Notes under the pieces: generated by a model | What the model was told of the DNA's origin: nothing | Seen by the model: only the letters and a program-made list of their open reading frames with translations | Databases searched by the model: none | Made by a program: the position numbers and the translations under genes | Assembly: GCA_009392215.1 (NCBI GenBank) | Contig: VFGZ01000046.1 | Location: 1 to 57,417 of the forward strand | Length of the DNA stretch: 57,417 bases | Direction of reading: 5' to 3' | Origin: SAR202 cluster bacterium | GTDB lineage: Bacteria; Chloroflexota; Dehalococcoidia; Lucifugimonadales; Lucifugimonadaceae | Part shown: positions 18,295 to 28,110 of the stretch, piece by piece | Layout of the letters: each line of letters begins with the position of its first letter | Numbering within the stretch: position 1 is the first letter of the stretch

Positions 18295-18843
18295 TCAACT
18301 AGGAGATTCTGCTCCTTTTTCTAGTAATTTATCAAGAGATTTCCAATGCAGATCCGAGCGACTTCTCGGGCATGTGCAGTCGTTCAAGTTGCGGTTGGCT
18401 GCACAAACGGCGCAAATACCAAGACATTCGTCTTTGCATAAAGGTGCGATAGGGATTGCGGCAATTAGTGCTTGCCCAAGTGCTTTTGTCAGGTCTAAAA
18501 AATTTCGTTTATCAATAATCAGGGCTGGATCATAGTAAAAATCATCATCGGCTTCCCTGTCACCAAATTGGTCCATAAGGTCCAAATTTATTGGGTAAAA
18601 TTCCTCATCCATTTTAACTCTGATGTCTACAGTTGCCACTTCGAGGCATCTGCTGCAAGTTTCTTGGGTCACAGCTGTAATATCAGCGTGTAATATGACG
18701 GTTCTATCAGTTCTAATCAAATGTATCGGACCATTGATACGGGTTAGCAAACGATCTTCGATCATGAACTGTTCATTTTCAATTTTGTGCTTCCGACTAT
18801 CACCAAGTACTCCCGATAATAGTCCCGTGACGTTAAAGATCAC
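18295..18843 (-). CDS. DUF177/YceD family protein
   Basis: 182 residues. The family is found next to rpmF in many bacteria and is linked to large-subunit rRNA accumulation. Family signs are the CSRCLE motif near residue 70, DEEFYP shortly after, and the C-terminal Cys cluster CKDECLGICAVCAANRN followed by CTC. The gene starts the minus-strand cluster with rpmF 29 bases downstream. Confidence 0.88.
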   Translation of the reverse strand: MIFNVTGLLSGVLGDSRKHKIENEQFMIEDRLLTRINGPIHLIRTDRTVILHADITAVTQETCSRCLEVATVDIRVKMDEEFYPINLDLMDQFGDREADDDFYYDPALIIDKRNFLDLTKALGQALIAAIPIAPLCKDECLGICAVCAANRNLNDCTCPRSRSDLHWKSLDKLLEKGAESPS

Positions 18844-19058
18844 TACTTATAATCCGCTGCATAGATATTGATAAATTTAATCTTTGGTTCGTCGTTATTC
18901 GAAACCAGCTCACAACTCTAATAATGACTACCGAGGTGAGCAAGTGTTTACCTAGACAATCATTGAGGTTGCGTGGTTAGTGTTATGAAGATTCAAATTA
19001 GGGAATTGAGTGTCAGCAATCTTTACTGGATTTGTTGAATACGTTTAGTTGGGGTAAT

Positions 19059-20210
19059 TCATTGGGTGAGATCAGCTAACAGCGCTCTCGAAATCACTAA
19101 GCGTTGAATCTCTGAAGTGCCCTCATAAATTTCAGTGACACGTTGGTCACGATATATTCTTTCGACTGGGGATGGTTTGAAGTATCCGACTCCGCCATGA
19201 ATTTGAAGGGATTTACTCGCGATTCGACCTGCTGCTTCAGAAGCGTACAACTTGGCCATTGCCGATTCTTTTCCGTGAGGGAGTCCCTGGTCGTACAACG
19301 CTGCAGCGCGATAAGTTAATAATCTGGCTGCATCTAATTCAGTCGCCATATCAGCCATAGAAAATTGAATAGCTTGTCGGGCTGCAATTGGTTTTCCGAA
19401 CGTTATTCGACTTTTTGAATATGAAATGGCTGCACTTAATGCACCGTTGGCGAGGCCTAAACATTGAGCTGCGATCATGATGCGACTTGAGTCAAGAATT
19501 TTGAGAGCCAGTTTATAGCCTTCGCCTTCTTTCCCGAGTCGATTCTCTACAGGGACGCGACAGTTATCGAAAACTAATTCAGCTGTGGCGCAGCCTTTCA
19601 TTCCCATCTTACCGTGTTGTGGATTAATAGTGAGACCCGGGGTTCCGGTCTCAATTGCGATTGCGGTCACCCCTCTATGCCCAGCCTCTTTATTATGATT
19701 GGCAAATACTGAGAAAATATCAGCGACAGCACCGTTGGTGCAGAATAATTTTGAACCGTTGAGAATGTAATCATCTCCGTCTCGTGTAAGTGAAGTTTCT
19801 AAAGCCAAGGCATCAGATCCGGTGGAAGGTTCGGTCAGAGCAAACGCCGCAATTTTTTCGCCTGATGCCAATGAAGGTAACCAACGAGCTCTTTGAGCGT
19901 TAGATCCGCCGTGATAAATAGTTTGAGCACCCAGAGAAACATGCGTGATGAGTACCGTACTGGTTGAACCGCAGGCCGTTGCAATCTCTTCGACAACTAC
20001 CATGAAATCTTTATAGCTACCGCTGGATCCTCCGAACTCTTCGGGTAAAGTCATCCCGGTGACACCTAAGTCAGCTAAGGCACGAAACTGTTGAGTAGGG
20101 AATTTTTCGGTTTTGTCCACTTCGTGTGCTAGCGGAGCCAGTTTTTTACTTGCAAATTCACGCATAGTGTTTGCAAGAAGTATTTGCTGTTCGGTATAAA
20201 ACGGCTGCAT
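19059..20210 (-). CDS. Acyl-CoA dehydrogenase
   Basis: 383 residues, an FAD flavoenzyme that oxidises an acyl-CoA to the 2-enoyl-CoA and passes electrons to ETF. The two family signatures are visible (AFALTEPSTGSDA; QIHGGVGYFKPSPVERIYRDQRV). The catalytic base is the Glu in IYEGTSEIQRL, placed as in short/medium-chain enzymes. AGGAAAA lies about nine bases upstream of the ATG. It is not in an operon with its neighbours. Chain-length preference cannot be read. Confidence 0.93.
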   Translation of the reverse strand: MQPFYTEQQILLANTMREFASKKLAPLAHEVDKTEKFPTQQFRALADLGVTGMTLPEEFGGSSGSYKDFMVVVEEIATACGSTSTVLITHVSLGAQTIYHGGSNAQRARWLPSLASGEKIAAFALTEPSTGSDALALETSLTRDGDDYILNGSKLFCTNGAVADIFSVFANHNKEAGHRGVTAIAIETGTPGLTINPQHGKMGMKGCATAELVFDNCRVPVENRLGKEGEGYKLALKILDSSRIMIAAQCLGLANGALSAAISYSKSRITFGKPIAARQAIQFSMADMATELDAARLLTYRAAALYDQGLPHGKESAMAKLYASEAAGRIASKSLQIHGGVGYFKPSPVERIYRDQRVTEIYEGTSEIQRLVISRALLADLTQ

Positions 20211-20410
20211 CGTTAATTTTTCCTGAGTGTTTTGTGCGTATGAAGTGATATTTGTTTTATTAGTGGTAACGATACTTTGTCATGTTGGGTTTCCATATAA
20301 CTTTTTGAGATTTGTGGCACGACAGTTTCATTTAGAGGTTGGAAAGGGGTATGGCTAGACTTTATGAGTGAAATGCTTTTTATTCAAACTGCTGTAAATG
20401 GATTCATGAC

Positions 20411-20917
20411 TTGAGAATACTAGGAATTGATCCTGGGCTTACCAATACCGGCTACGGGTTGATTGAAGTTGACGGGCAAGATTATACGGTTGTTGAAGGT
20501 GGTGTTGTGCGTACAAAGTCTGGTGTACCTATGGAGCAGCGGCTATTCATGATTTATTCAGCTATAAGTGATGTAATCGCAGAATTTAAGCCTCAGGCTG
20601 TCGCGATAGAAGATTTGCATTCTCATGCTAGATTCGTGAAGACGGCAATTTTATTGGGTCATGCTCGTGGAGTAGCAGTCATGGCTGCCGGTCAAGCTGA
20701 TGTGCCTGTCTTTAATTATCAGCCTACTCGTGCAAAGAATATTGTTACTGGCTCTGGTCGGGCAGATAAAGAACAAGTTAAGGCCGCTGTGTCTGCGCAT
20801 CTACATGCCCCCGACGTAGCGAAGAATGAGCATGTAGCGGATGCGTTTTCTATGGCGATTTGTCATGCGATCATGGCAGGAAGCTCAGCTGTTGAAGCTA
20901 TAGAAGCGATCAAGTAG
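20411..20917 (+). CDS. ruvC: Holliday junction endonuclease RuvC
   Basis: 168 residues. It cuts four-way DNA junctions during recombination repair. Catalytic acidic residues are Asp7 (GIDPGLTNTG), Glu67 (AIEDL) and Asp144 with His141 (NEHVADA). Translation starts at TTG 20411; an overlapping ATG at 20406 meets a stop at once. It is first in a ruvC-ruvA-ruvB operon, 13 bases before ruvA. Confidence 0.95.
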   Translation: MRILGIDPGLTNTGYGLIEVDGQDYTVVEGGVVRTKSGVPMEQRLFMIYSAISDVIAEFKPQAVAIEDLHSHARFVKTAILLGHARGVAVMAAGQADVPVFNYQPTRAKNIVTGSGRADKEQVKAAVSAHLHAPDVAKNEHVADAFSMAICHAIMAGSSAVEAIEAIK

Positions 20918-20930
20918 AGCAAATAGTTTT

Positions 20931-21569
20931 ATGATCAATTACATCAAAGGATCTCTCAGGAGTCTTACTCGCGAGCCAGGGTGTGCAGTAATTGTTGCTG
21001 GTGGGATAGGATATGAAATAAGTTTGCCTACGTACGTCTATCAATCACTGACGACTGATGGTATCGGCCCGGGATCTGAGGTTGAATTAGAAATTTACTA
21101 CCATGTTACGGATCGACAACCCAAGCCCATGTTAGTTGGCTTTCGCCATCCAACCGAAAAGGCCTTTTTCGAACAACTTATTCAAGTTGAAGGAATTGGG
21201 CCGGCCAAGGCCGCCGCTGCATTGGTATTTCCAGTTTCTACCATAGCTTCGGCTATAGAAACTGAGGACCTTGGATCGCTTCAGCGTCTGCCGGGTATTG
21301 GCAGTAGGGCTGCTCAGAAAATTGTTGCGACATTAAGAGGTAAAGTGGCAGCGACCGCACTGCTGCAGGATGTTAATATTTCCGGAGAGTCTGAAATTCA
21401 GCAATTTGCCGACGCAAGGGCTGAGGCAGTTGAAGCTCTAGTGACGTTAGGTTACCGTTCAGTTGAAGCACAAGATAAAGTTGAAAATGCAATTCGAAAT
21501 AATTCCGATATCGCTGATGACGTGCAAGAACTTATGCGAGAGGTTTTCAAAGCGCAATTACCCAAGTAA
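20931..21569 (+). CDS. ruvA: Holliday junction DNA-binding protein RuvA
   Basis: 212 residues. An N-terminal OB fold (MINYIKGSLRSL), two helix-hairpin-helix motifs (VEGIGPAKAAAAL near 88-100; LPGIGSRAAQKI near 122-133) and a C-terminal helical domain that contacts RuvB (AVEALVTLGYRSVEAQ). It clamps the junction and recruits the RuvB motor encoded next. Confidence 0.96.
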   Translation: MINYIKGSLRSLTREPGCAVIVAGGIGYEISLPTYVYQSLTTDGIGPGSEVELEIYYHVTDRQPKPMLVGFRHPTEKAFFEQLIQVEGIGPAKAAAALVFPVSTIASAIETEDLGSLQRLPGIGSRAAQKIVATLRGKVAATALLQDVNISGESEIQQFADARAEAVEALVTLGYRSVEAQDKVENAIRNNSDIADDVQELMREVFKAQLPK

Positions 21570-21621
21570 CTGGTAATCAAAAAGTTCTGATCGCTACGTT
21601 AAAAAACATTGGAGTGGACGT

Positions 21622-22767
21622 GTGCCCCCAAAGTCCATAGGACAAGATAAAAATCCACGTGAACGAGTTGTTCAAACGACCTCATCGGCAGATGGAATTC
21701 GAGCCCTATCAGGTGAGTCGAATGAGTCACTCTTAGAGAAGCAGAATGTAGAAGGCAAAGCATTAATTTCAAAGCCCGAAACTCAATTAGTGCAAGATTT
21801 ACGTCCGCGTAGATTTAGAGATTATGTTGGTCAGAAAGCGGTGGTTGATAGCATTTCAATTGCTGTGCTTGCTGCGAAGAAACGTGGCGATACGCTAGAT
21901 CATGCTTTATTTCACGGCCCTCCCGGCCTAGGTAAAACGACGATATCGCATATCATCGCCAGAGAACTCGACTCTACACTCGTTCACACATCCGGGCCTG
22001 CTTTGGAACGTCCTGCTGACGTGGTCGGGCTGCTCTCAAACCTGAAAGCAGGGGATGTGTTGTTTATTGATGAAATACATCGGTTATCTCATGCAGTAGA
22101 GGAATATCTTTACTCTGCAATGGAAGATTTTAGAGTGGATTTTATGACGGGTGCTGGAGCGTTTGCGAAAAGTATAAATTTACCTTTAGAACCATTTACA
22201 TTGATTGGTTCCACCACACGTGCTGGTATGTTGAGTGCTCCGCTAAGAGAACGATTTGGTCTTGCTTATCATCTTGATTTTTACTCTACTGAAGAATTGG
22301 CACAGGTGATTTCACGTTCGGCTGGCATTTTGAAGGTCGAAATTGATGATTGCGGTGCGATAGAAATTGCGAAACGTTCTAGAGGGACGCCTAGAATTTC
22401 CAATCGTTTACTTCGTCGCGTTAGAGATTTCACTCAAGTTAGACATGCTGGCGTGATCAATAAGGTCGTGGCTTCAGAGGCACTTGAAGTCGAAGGAGTT
22501 GATGTTCTTGGGTTAGATCGATTGGATAAACTTTATCTAACCACATTATCGAAGAACTACGATGGTGGGCCTGCGGGGATACAAGCATTATCTGCGACGA
22601 TTAATGAAGATCAGCAAACTCTCGAGGATGTAGTTGAACCATTTCTTTTGAAGATTGGATTCATCGTACGTACACCTCAGGGACGTCGCACTACGGCCGA
22701 GGGATTTTCGCATATCGGCCTCAAGCCGCATCCTGGTCAATCCTCAGGGCAAGGGACTCTGCTCTAG
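21622..22767 (+). CDS. ruvB: Holliday junction branch migration ATPase RuvB
   Basis: 381 residues from a GTG start. Walker A GPPGLGKTT (99-107), Walker B FIDEIHRL with Asp150/Glu151, the Arg-finger segment TTRAGMLSAPLRERFG, and a C-terminal winged helix (EDVVEPFLLKIGFIVRTPQGR). The first 50 or so residues are an extra polar N-terminus; the family core starts near LRPRRFRDYVGQ. A TTGGAGTG site precedes the GTG. Confidence 0.96.
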   Translation: MPPKSIGQDKNPRERVVQTTSSADGIRALSGESNESLLEKQNVEGKALISKPETQLVQDLRPRRFRDYVGQKAVVDSISIAVLAAKKRGDTLDHALFHGPPGLGKTTISHIIARELDSTLVHTSGPALERPADVVGLLSNLKAGDVLFIDEIHRLSHAVEEYLYSAMEDFRVDFMTGAGAFAKSINLPLEPFTLIGSTTRAGMLSAPLRERFGLAYHLDFYSTEELAQVISRSAGILKVEIDDCGAIEIAKRSRGTPRISNRLLRRVRDFTQVRHAGVINKVVASEALEVEGVDVLGLDRLDKLYLTTLSKNYDGGPAGIQALSATINEDQQTLEDVVEPFLLKIGFIVRTPQGRRTTAEGFSHIGLKPHPGQSSGQGTLL

Positions 22768-22892
22768 TTGATTTTTGCGAAAGGCAATGCGATAGGCAAT
22801 AGACTAGATAATGTGTATTCCTATCTATAAGGTAGGCGATGTATGTTTGTGATCAATAATGTTGACTTAGATGTTTTGCATAATAATTGAAT

Positions 22893-23690
22893 ATGCGTTT
22901 TGATACCGCTAACCATATCGCTAGGGGCAAAAAATTTCTTTTGACTGGTGGGATTCCAAGCGGATTAGTAGCTTCTGATCATTCTGCCGGATTAAATGTC
23001 CCAAAGCGGAACGAATTTTATATACGCTCAGCTTCTGTTCAAGATGTTGTGATAATGGAAAGTATTGAGCGCGAAGTGTTTTCTGACTTGATTCCTTTAC
23101 GTCGTATATCACGTGATATCACTCGCGAGAATGGACTGTACTTGAATGCCGTACGTCAATGGCGTTCGAGTGAAAAAAAGATTAAATCTAGATTGATGTT
23201 AGAGACAAAAGCGGAAAAAGAGGATTCTCGGATTTCAGCGCGGTTTAAACGTACGATAAATAGATATTTTCTTGATTACTTAAATCCTCCTCGTTTACCA
23301 CCCGATTACATCGCAGGGTATGTTGGATTATGGTTTGTTCTCGACGAAGCACATGTGATAGTAATTGGGTTGCGAGAGGTCGATCGTCGCAAAGGGATTG
23401 GGGAGCTTCTTTTCATTAATGCCCTTGAGCAAGCAATTGCAAACAATTCCAAAGTGGTTACTTTGGAGGTTCGTCGGTCAAACGATGCCGCTATTGATTT
23501 GTATATGAAATATGGATTTCAAAAAACCGGACTACGCATCAGATACTATTCCGATAATGGTGAAGACGCCTTAATTATGACAACTCCGCCGATACAGAGT
23601 GATGATTTCAGGGTTCACTTGTCTAACCTGACTCGGCAGCATGATGAGAAATGGGGATGTCCCCCACGTCGGGGAGATCCTGTCGATTAA
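22893..23690 (+). CDS. GNAT-family N-acetyltransferase
   Basis: 265 residues. The acetyl-CoA-binding motif is VDRRKGIGELLFINAL and the late helix-strand is NDAAIDLYMKYGFQKTG, both typical of the RimI-like group. The first 60 residues and a basic middle (about 90-130) lie outside the usual domain. ATG 22893 is preferred to TTG 22887; neither has a good Shine-Dalgarno sequence. It follows ruvB after 125 bases, perhaps as a separate unit. The substrate is unknown. Confidence 0.8.
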   Translation: MRFDTANHIARGKKFLLTGGIPSGLVASDHSAGLNVPKRNEFYIRSASVQDVVIMESIEREVFSDLIPLRRISRDITRENGLYLNAVRQWRSSEKKIKSRLMLETKAEKEDSRISARFKRTINRYFLDYLNPPRLPPDYIAGYVGLWFVLDEAHVIVIGLREVDRRKGIGELLFINALEQAIANNSKVVTLEVRRSNDAAIDLYMKYGFQKTGLRIRYYSDNGEDALIMTTPPIQSDDFRVHLSNLTRQHDEKWGCPPRRGDPVD

Positions 23691-23725
23691 CAGAAGCCCT
23701 GATCCGTGAAAAGTTAGGTTGGACG

Positions 23726-24487
23726 CTAACCACCCGTCTGGCTGAAAATGAAAATTACTAATATCACGCCAATCACCGCACTAAGTCTGATACTCCATGA
23801 TGTCCATTGTTGCTGGAATGAATTGAAGTGTTCCACGGAGCGCCATTTTTTCCCTCGCCATGCGAGTTCATTACCTTTATATCCCAAGAACAGACTTGCA
23901 GCGATCATAATAAGTAATTGAGCGTTTGACGGTAGAAAAGCTGCGGCAAATAATAGACCTGTAAATGGTACACCGGAGAAAAGTCCCCAAACTGCAGGCA
24001 TCAAAAATGCCGCCCAATTCCAACGTTTTACCCCATGAGGAATTTCCCCATTGGATTTGCCTGAGGTGTTTTGTAAAGGAATTTCTTCAGTTGTGTGTGG
24101 AGCCTGTTTTTGGGTTCCAGCATTGAGTGATTGTTGGCTATCCACTTGATTACTTGGTGGGTGGGTTAAATTGTTCGGGGATGTGGATGCGCTATCGCCT
24201 GCTTGGTTGTTCGATGTTGCTGTGGCCTGGATGTTTGATGTACTGGCTACTGGAATAGATTCACTCATCTCACACCCGCAGGTCCAGCAATACTGTGAAC
24301 GTGCATCGTTAGTGTCTTGGCATTGGTGACAGGAAACATATTCGATATTTGAGGAACTATCAGTTTTGCTTTTCGCTAATCGTTCCCCGCATCTGGAACA
24401 AGCATAGTCATTTGCAGGATTTTGAGTTCCGCAGTGAGCACAAAAAATATGCTTATTCGATCTGCTTGATTTTAGATGGTTTCTCAT
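23726..24487 (-). CDS. Double zinc-ribbon membrane protein
   Basis: 253 residues. Two zinc ribbons (FCAHCG...CSRCG, about 15-37; SCHQCQ...CWTCGCE, about 52-73) precede a Ser/Thr/Asn/Gln-rich linker (about 78-150). The membrane part (about 155-253) has WNWAAFLMPAVWGLFSG and GYKGNELAWRGKKW, a pattern like DUF2628. No enzymatic motif is visible. It probably faces the cytoplasm with its ribbons. Function unknown. Confidence 0.7.
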   Translation of the reverse strand: MRNHLKSSRSNKHIFCAHCGTQNPANDYACSRCGERLAKSKTDSSSNIEYVSCHQCQDTNDARSQYCWTCGCEMSESIPVASTSNIQATATSNNQAGDSASTSPNNLTHPPSNQVDSQQSLNAGTQKQAPHTTEEIPLQNTSGKSNGEIPHGVKRWNWAAFLMPAVWGLFSGVPFTGLLFAAAFLPSNAQLLIMIAASLFLGYKGNELAWRGKKWRSVEHFNSFQQQWTSWSIRLSAVIGVILVIFIFSQTGG

Positions 24488-24557
24488 GCTGGTTTGAGTT
24501 CAGAGTTAATTGCTTGAGGTTGTTTTTAGTAGTTCGTGCGATAGTCACTTTTCATTT

Positions 24558-25469
24558 TTATATATCCTTGATGTGCGTATCAAGTGCGATCAGCAAATCA
24601 TTTAGTTCTTCCTCAGTTCTTGTATCAATAGGTGTAGTTGGAGAACGAACGTCGGCGGATTTAATGAATCCCCTCCGTTTCATTAGTTCTTTGCGAATAG
24701 ATAGGCCGATTCCTGCTGAATTTTCATATCGAATCAGTGGTAGCCATGAATAGAAAATATTGCGAGCGCGTTCAATGTCATTTTTTACTATGTAGTTGTA
24801 TACAGACACCAGAACTTCTGGATATGCAAAACCGGTCATGGTGCCTATCGCTCCCCGCCGTAACTCTTCAAAAAGGAATGCGCCGCCTAGACCTCCGAAA
24901 ATTCCCATATGTCCACCTGTCGCATTAATTACCTTGGTAATTTTTTGAGGAGTAGGAGGATCTTCTAACTTTAAATATTTAGCATCCGGTAATTTTCCAT
25001 GTAACTTTCCGATAAATTCTGGTTCGAGGTGGACTCCCGTTTGCTCAGGTAAATCTTGAATCACAATGGGTATTTGGGTTACTTCTTGGGCTGCTTCATA
25101 GTAGTTGAATGTAGATACTGAATTTGGCTTTGCCATTTTTGCAGGGGCTATCATTACGGCACTTGCCCCTGCTGATTGCGCATCTCGGGTTCGGGAAGCA
25201 AGTGAATGTCCGCTTTCTGCGCTTACACCTATAGTCACTGTCAGATCGTCACTTGCGGCTTTTACAACCGCATCGATGATAGGCCCTCGCTCCGAGTCGG
25301 TGAGACGGTGTGCTTCTCCCATGACTCCTAGCGCGACCACACCGGTGCATTTTGCAATACGCGCGCCATTAACCAACTGCTCAAAGGAAGATGTGTCGAC
25401 ATCTCCGTTTTGGTCAAACGGTGTAGGCAGCATGAAATGGATACCTTGAAATTTTCGTTCTGCTGACAA
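24558..25469 (-). CDS. DapA/NanA-family aldolase-like protein
   Basis: 303 residues of the class I aldolase TIM-barrel family. The Schiff-base lysine is Lys167 in KYLKLEDPPTP. The usual YNVP is replaced by QDLP (138-141), so the catalytic Tyr of true dihydrodipicolinate synthase is missing. GTTGE is GVMGE. A canonical dapA is present elsewhere in the window, so this is a paralogue acting on another 2-oxo acid. It uses a TTG start with AAGGA seven bases before it. Confidence 0.82.
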   Translation of the reverse strand: MSAERKFQGIHFMLPTPFDQNGDVDTSSFEQLVNGARIAKCTGVVALGVMGEAHRLTDSERGPIIDAVVKAASDDLTVTIGVSAESGHSLASRTRDAQSAGASAVMIAPAKMAKPNSVSTFNYYEAAQEVTQIPIVIQDLPEQTGVHLEPEFIGKLHGKLPDAKYLKLEDPPTPQKITKVINATGGHMGIFGGLGGAFLFEELRRGAIGTMTGFAYPEVLVSVYNYIVKNDIERARNIFYSWLPLIRYENSAGIGLSIRKELMKRRGFIKSADVRSPTTPIDTRTEEELNDLLIALDTHIKDI

Positions 25470-25791
25470 TTTAAATCCTTTGTGCTTAGGTCTTGATTAA
25501 GTGCATCAGTTTTAATATGTTGATCTTGTTCTTGATATGAAGCGAGTCGGAGTGAGTTTATTTTGGTATTACTATTAGGGCCAATTGCGCCAACTTGCTG
25601 TTCGGGAGTGCTAATATCTTTGATGATGCTAACTGTATATAAATTCCAATACTGTTGTTGCAATGATTAGTGCCGGCGGTAAATTGGGCAATCGAATTAA
25701 GTGAGCAATTCGAGCCTGTATACCACCAAATATGAAGTTTTTTGCATTGCAGCGATTTAGAAAAACATTACGCAAAAAGAGGTAACCAGCG
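25470..25791. other. Divergent intergenic region
   Basis: 322 bases between the aldolase gene (-) and the siroheme reductase gene (+). It must hold promoters for both. I find no convincing -35/-10 pair and no RNA gene. Its ORFs are run-ons of antisense frames. Confidence 0.4.
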
Positions 25792-27582
25792 GTGACTAAC
25801 GGAAGAGTTGATACGAAGAACTGGATCCCGAATCCAGAAGGCACTGGGGTTTTGAAGATTGACGCGCCTGAAGTTGCCAATTTTGAAGATCAGGTGAAGC
25901 TGTTTCAGGCTGGGGAAAAAGACGAAGTTGAGTTTTTGAGATTTAGACTTCGACAGGGTGTGTACGGGCAACGGCAACCTGACCGTCAGATGATCCGAGT
26001 AAAAATCCCTTTTGGAGGACTTACCGCCGATCAAATGGATGTTTTGGGTCAAGCAGCAGATAAATATGCTCCACTTAAAAAGGGTCATATCACTACGAGG
26101 GAGAATGTTCAGTATCATCATGTTCCCCTTGGGGAAACAACAGACCTGCTTCGTATGCTTGGTGATGCAGGATTGTCGACCAGAGAAGCTTGCGGGAATA
26201 CTGTGCGTAATGTTGTGGCGGCTCCTTCGGCGGGAGTGTCTAAAGATGAGGTTTTTGATGTCACGCCCTATGCAGCAGCTTATGCCCGTTACTTCTTGCG
26301 GCATCCGACTACACAAAATATGCCGCGTAAGTCTAAGACTGCATTTTCCAGTTCGGAAAAAGACGAGGCTATGGTGTTGATGCACGATGTTGGAATGGTT
26401 GCGCGCATTGAGAACGGAAGACGGGGATTTAAGATCGTCCTTGGTGGTGGCCTTTCTACCAGCCCTATGATGGCACAGACGTTGAGAGATTTTGTTCCCG
26501 TGGAGGATTTCATCAAACACTGCGAAGCTGCTTTGAGAGTTTTTAACCGTCAAGATGAAGAGCGAAAGAGTATAGCCAAAGCTAGGATTAAGTTCACGAT
26601 TGCGCGTTTGGGCATAGATAAATTTCGTCAAATGGTTGATCAGGAGTTGAAACTTGATTGGGCTAAAAAAGAAATTGATCTTGAGTCTCTGATGTTCGTG
26701 GACGATGAAGAATCGGATGCACGTGCTGTTCCATCTCCTGGGACTCCCGAACATAAAGATGATCCTGCTTTTGAAGATTGGAAAAGAACCAATGTTGTCG
26801 CTCAGCGACAAGATGGGTTTAACATGGTTTACGTTAGGATTGAGCGTGGGGATGTATACGCCAACCAATGGTCGCAATTGGCCGATGTAGCTCGTAAGTT
26901 TGCTATCGGGCGTGCGAGGCTTGATCAGCAGCAGAATTTGGTTTACCGATGGGTACGCACGGAGTCTCTATACGACGTATACAGCGCCCTCGGATTGATT
27001 GGCTTTAGCGCATCTGGACGCGAGACCATTCGTGATGTTGTGACCTGTCCAGGTACGGATTCATGTAAATTGGGGATTACTTCTTCGATGGGATTAAATA
27101 AAGCCCTTGGTGAAGTACTTGATGAAATGGGAGAGGTAGATCCACTAGTAGAAAAAATGCATATAAAAGCGAGTGGATGTCCGAATTCGTGTGGCCAGCA
27201 CCATATAGCAAGCATTGGCTTTCATGGTGCGGTTATGAAAGGGCCCGGTGGTCAGGTTCCTGCCTATGAACTGTTTCTTGGTGGGAGATCTACAGAAGCC
27301 GGTGGCACCAAAGTTGGTGAGCGTGTGAAGGCCCGCATTCCAGCCAAACGTGCACCAGAAGCTCTTAAATCAATCCTTCACACTTATTCAGAGCATCGGA
27401 AAGACGGAGAAGACTTTTCGAATTTTATTGAACGTTTTGGTGTTAACTTTTTTGAAGAGGAGTTTGCAAAACTTAAGGCTGAGGTAGGGCCCCTTGACCG
27501 GGACAACATTCAAACCTACATGGATTGGGGAAAAACGGTGGTGTACAAACTCGAACGTGGTGAAGGGGAATGTGCAGTTTAA
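25792..27582 (+). CDS. Ferredoxin-type nitrite/sulfite reductase
   Basis: 596 residues, six-electron reduction of nitrite to ammonium or sulfite to sulfide at a siroheme-[4Fe-4S] centre. It has the duplicated ferrodoxin-like and siroheme-binding domains. The cluster cysteines are Cys419 and Cys425 (TCPGTDSC) and Cys463 and Cys467 (GCPNSC). Basic siroheme contacts are visible at HITTRENVQYHH (99-110). GTG start with GAGG upstream. A ferredoxin gene converges on it. Sequence alone does not separate nitrite from sulfite as the substrate. Confidence 0.92.
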   Translation: MTNGRVDTKNWIPNPEGTGVLKIDAPEVANFEDQVKLFQAGEKDEVEFLRFRLRQGVYGQRQPDRQMIRVKIPFGGLTADQMDVLGQAADKYAPLKKGHITTRENVQYHHVPLGETTDLLRMLGDAGLSTREACGNTVRNVVAAPSAGVSKDEVFDVTPYAAAYARYFLRHPTTQNMPRKSKTAFSSSEKDEAMVLMHDVGMVARIENGRRGFKIVLGGGLSTSPMMAQTLRDFVPVEDFIKHCEAALRVFNRQDEERKSIAKARIKFTIARLGIDKFRQMVDQELKLDWAKKEIDLESLMFVDDEESDARAVPSPGTPEHKDDPAFEDWKRTNVVAQRQDGFNMVYVRIERGDVYANQWSQLADVARKFAIGRARLDQQQNLVYRWVRTESLYDVYSALGLIGFSASGRETIRDVVTCPGTDSCKLGITSSMGLNKALGEVLDEMGEVDPLVEKMHIKASGCPNSCGQHHIASIGFHGAVMKGPGGQVPAYELFLGGRSTEAGGTKVGERVKARIPAKRAPEALKSILHTYSEHRKDGEDFSNFIERFGVNFFEEEFAKLKAEVGPLDRDNIQTYMDWGKTVVYKLERGEGECAV

Positions 27583-27602
27583 TCTATAGAGGGCTTTACT
27601 GT

Positions 27603-27652
27603 ATAGAAAAACATGCGTGATGGTAGAAAATCCATCACGCATGTTTTTCTAT
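27603..27652. terminator. Bidirectional terminator, 21-bp perfect stem
   Basis: The arms 27603-27623 and 27632-27652 are exactly complementary, with an 8-base loop. The outer parts give T-rich tails on both strands. It separates the reductase gene (+) from the ferredoxin gene (-). Confidence 0.9.
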
Positions 27653-27673
27653 TCGGGCAGGGAAGTATATGTT

Positions 27674-27940
27674 TCAGGCGTTTGCACCTGGTTCCGATGA
27701 ATCGTAGTCATATTCATAATTCAATTTGATGAATTCTTGTTGGTCATCAGGAACTTGATCCTCAGGGAAAATTGCGTTTACTGGGCAGACAGGTTCACAT
27801 GCAGCGCAATCGATGCATTCATCAGGGCTAATGAACAACTGTGTGTCGCCAGGTTTTGAGTAGATACAATCGACTGGGCATACGTCCACACACGCACCAT
27901 CCATTACGTCGACACAGTCTTTGGCGATGATGTACGTCAT
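27674..27940 (-). CDS. fdxA: Seven-iron ferredoxin (FdxA type)
   Basis: 88 residues. Cys9, Cys17 and Cys52 fit the [3Fe-4S] site and Cys21, Cys42, Cys45 and Cys48 the [4Fe-4S] site, with an extra Cys25, as in FdxA ferredoxins. The acidic tail is typical. It is a soluble electron carrier and a plausible donor to the siroheme reductase next door; that pairing is inference. AGGAG lies about ten bases before the ATG. Confidence 0.93.
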   Translation of the reverse strand: MTYIIAKDCVDVMDGACVDVCPVDCIYSKPGDTQLFISPDECIDCAACEPVCPVNAIFPEDQVPDDQQEFIKLNYEYDYDSSEPGANA

Positions 27941-28110
27941 CCGATGCAGCTCCTGTTAGTTATGATATTTAACTCTTGCATAATCCTGTTTAGTAAAAAA
28001 ACGCACGGTGGATTATACGTATCTAAAACCCGTCGTGAACAGCCTGTTTGGTTCCCATTTGAAGGGAAAATTCCAAGCTAAGTTTTTAATGAGTAAATGA
28101 TTTAGGAAGT

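Noticed and set aside
25768-26877. 369-residue ORF antisense to the siroheme reductase
   Set aside because: It is a shadow of a well-supported gene; composition is unlike a real protein.
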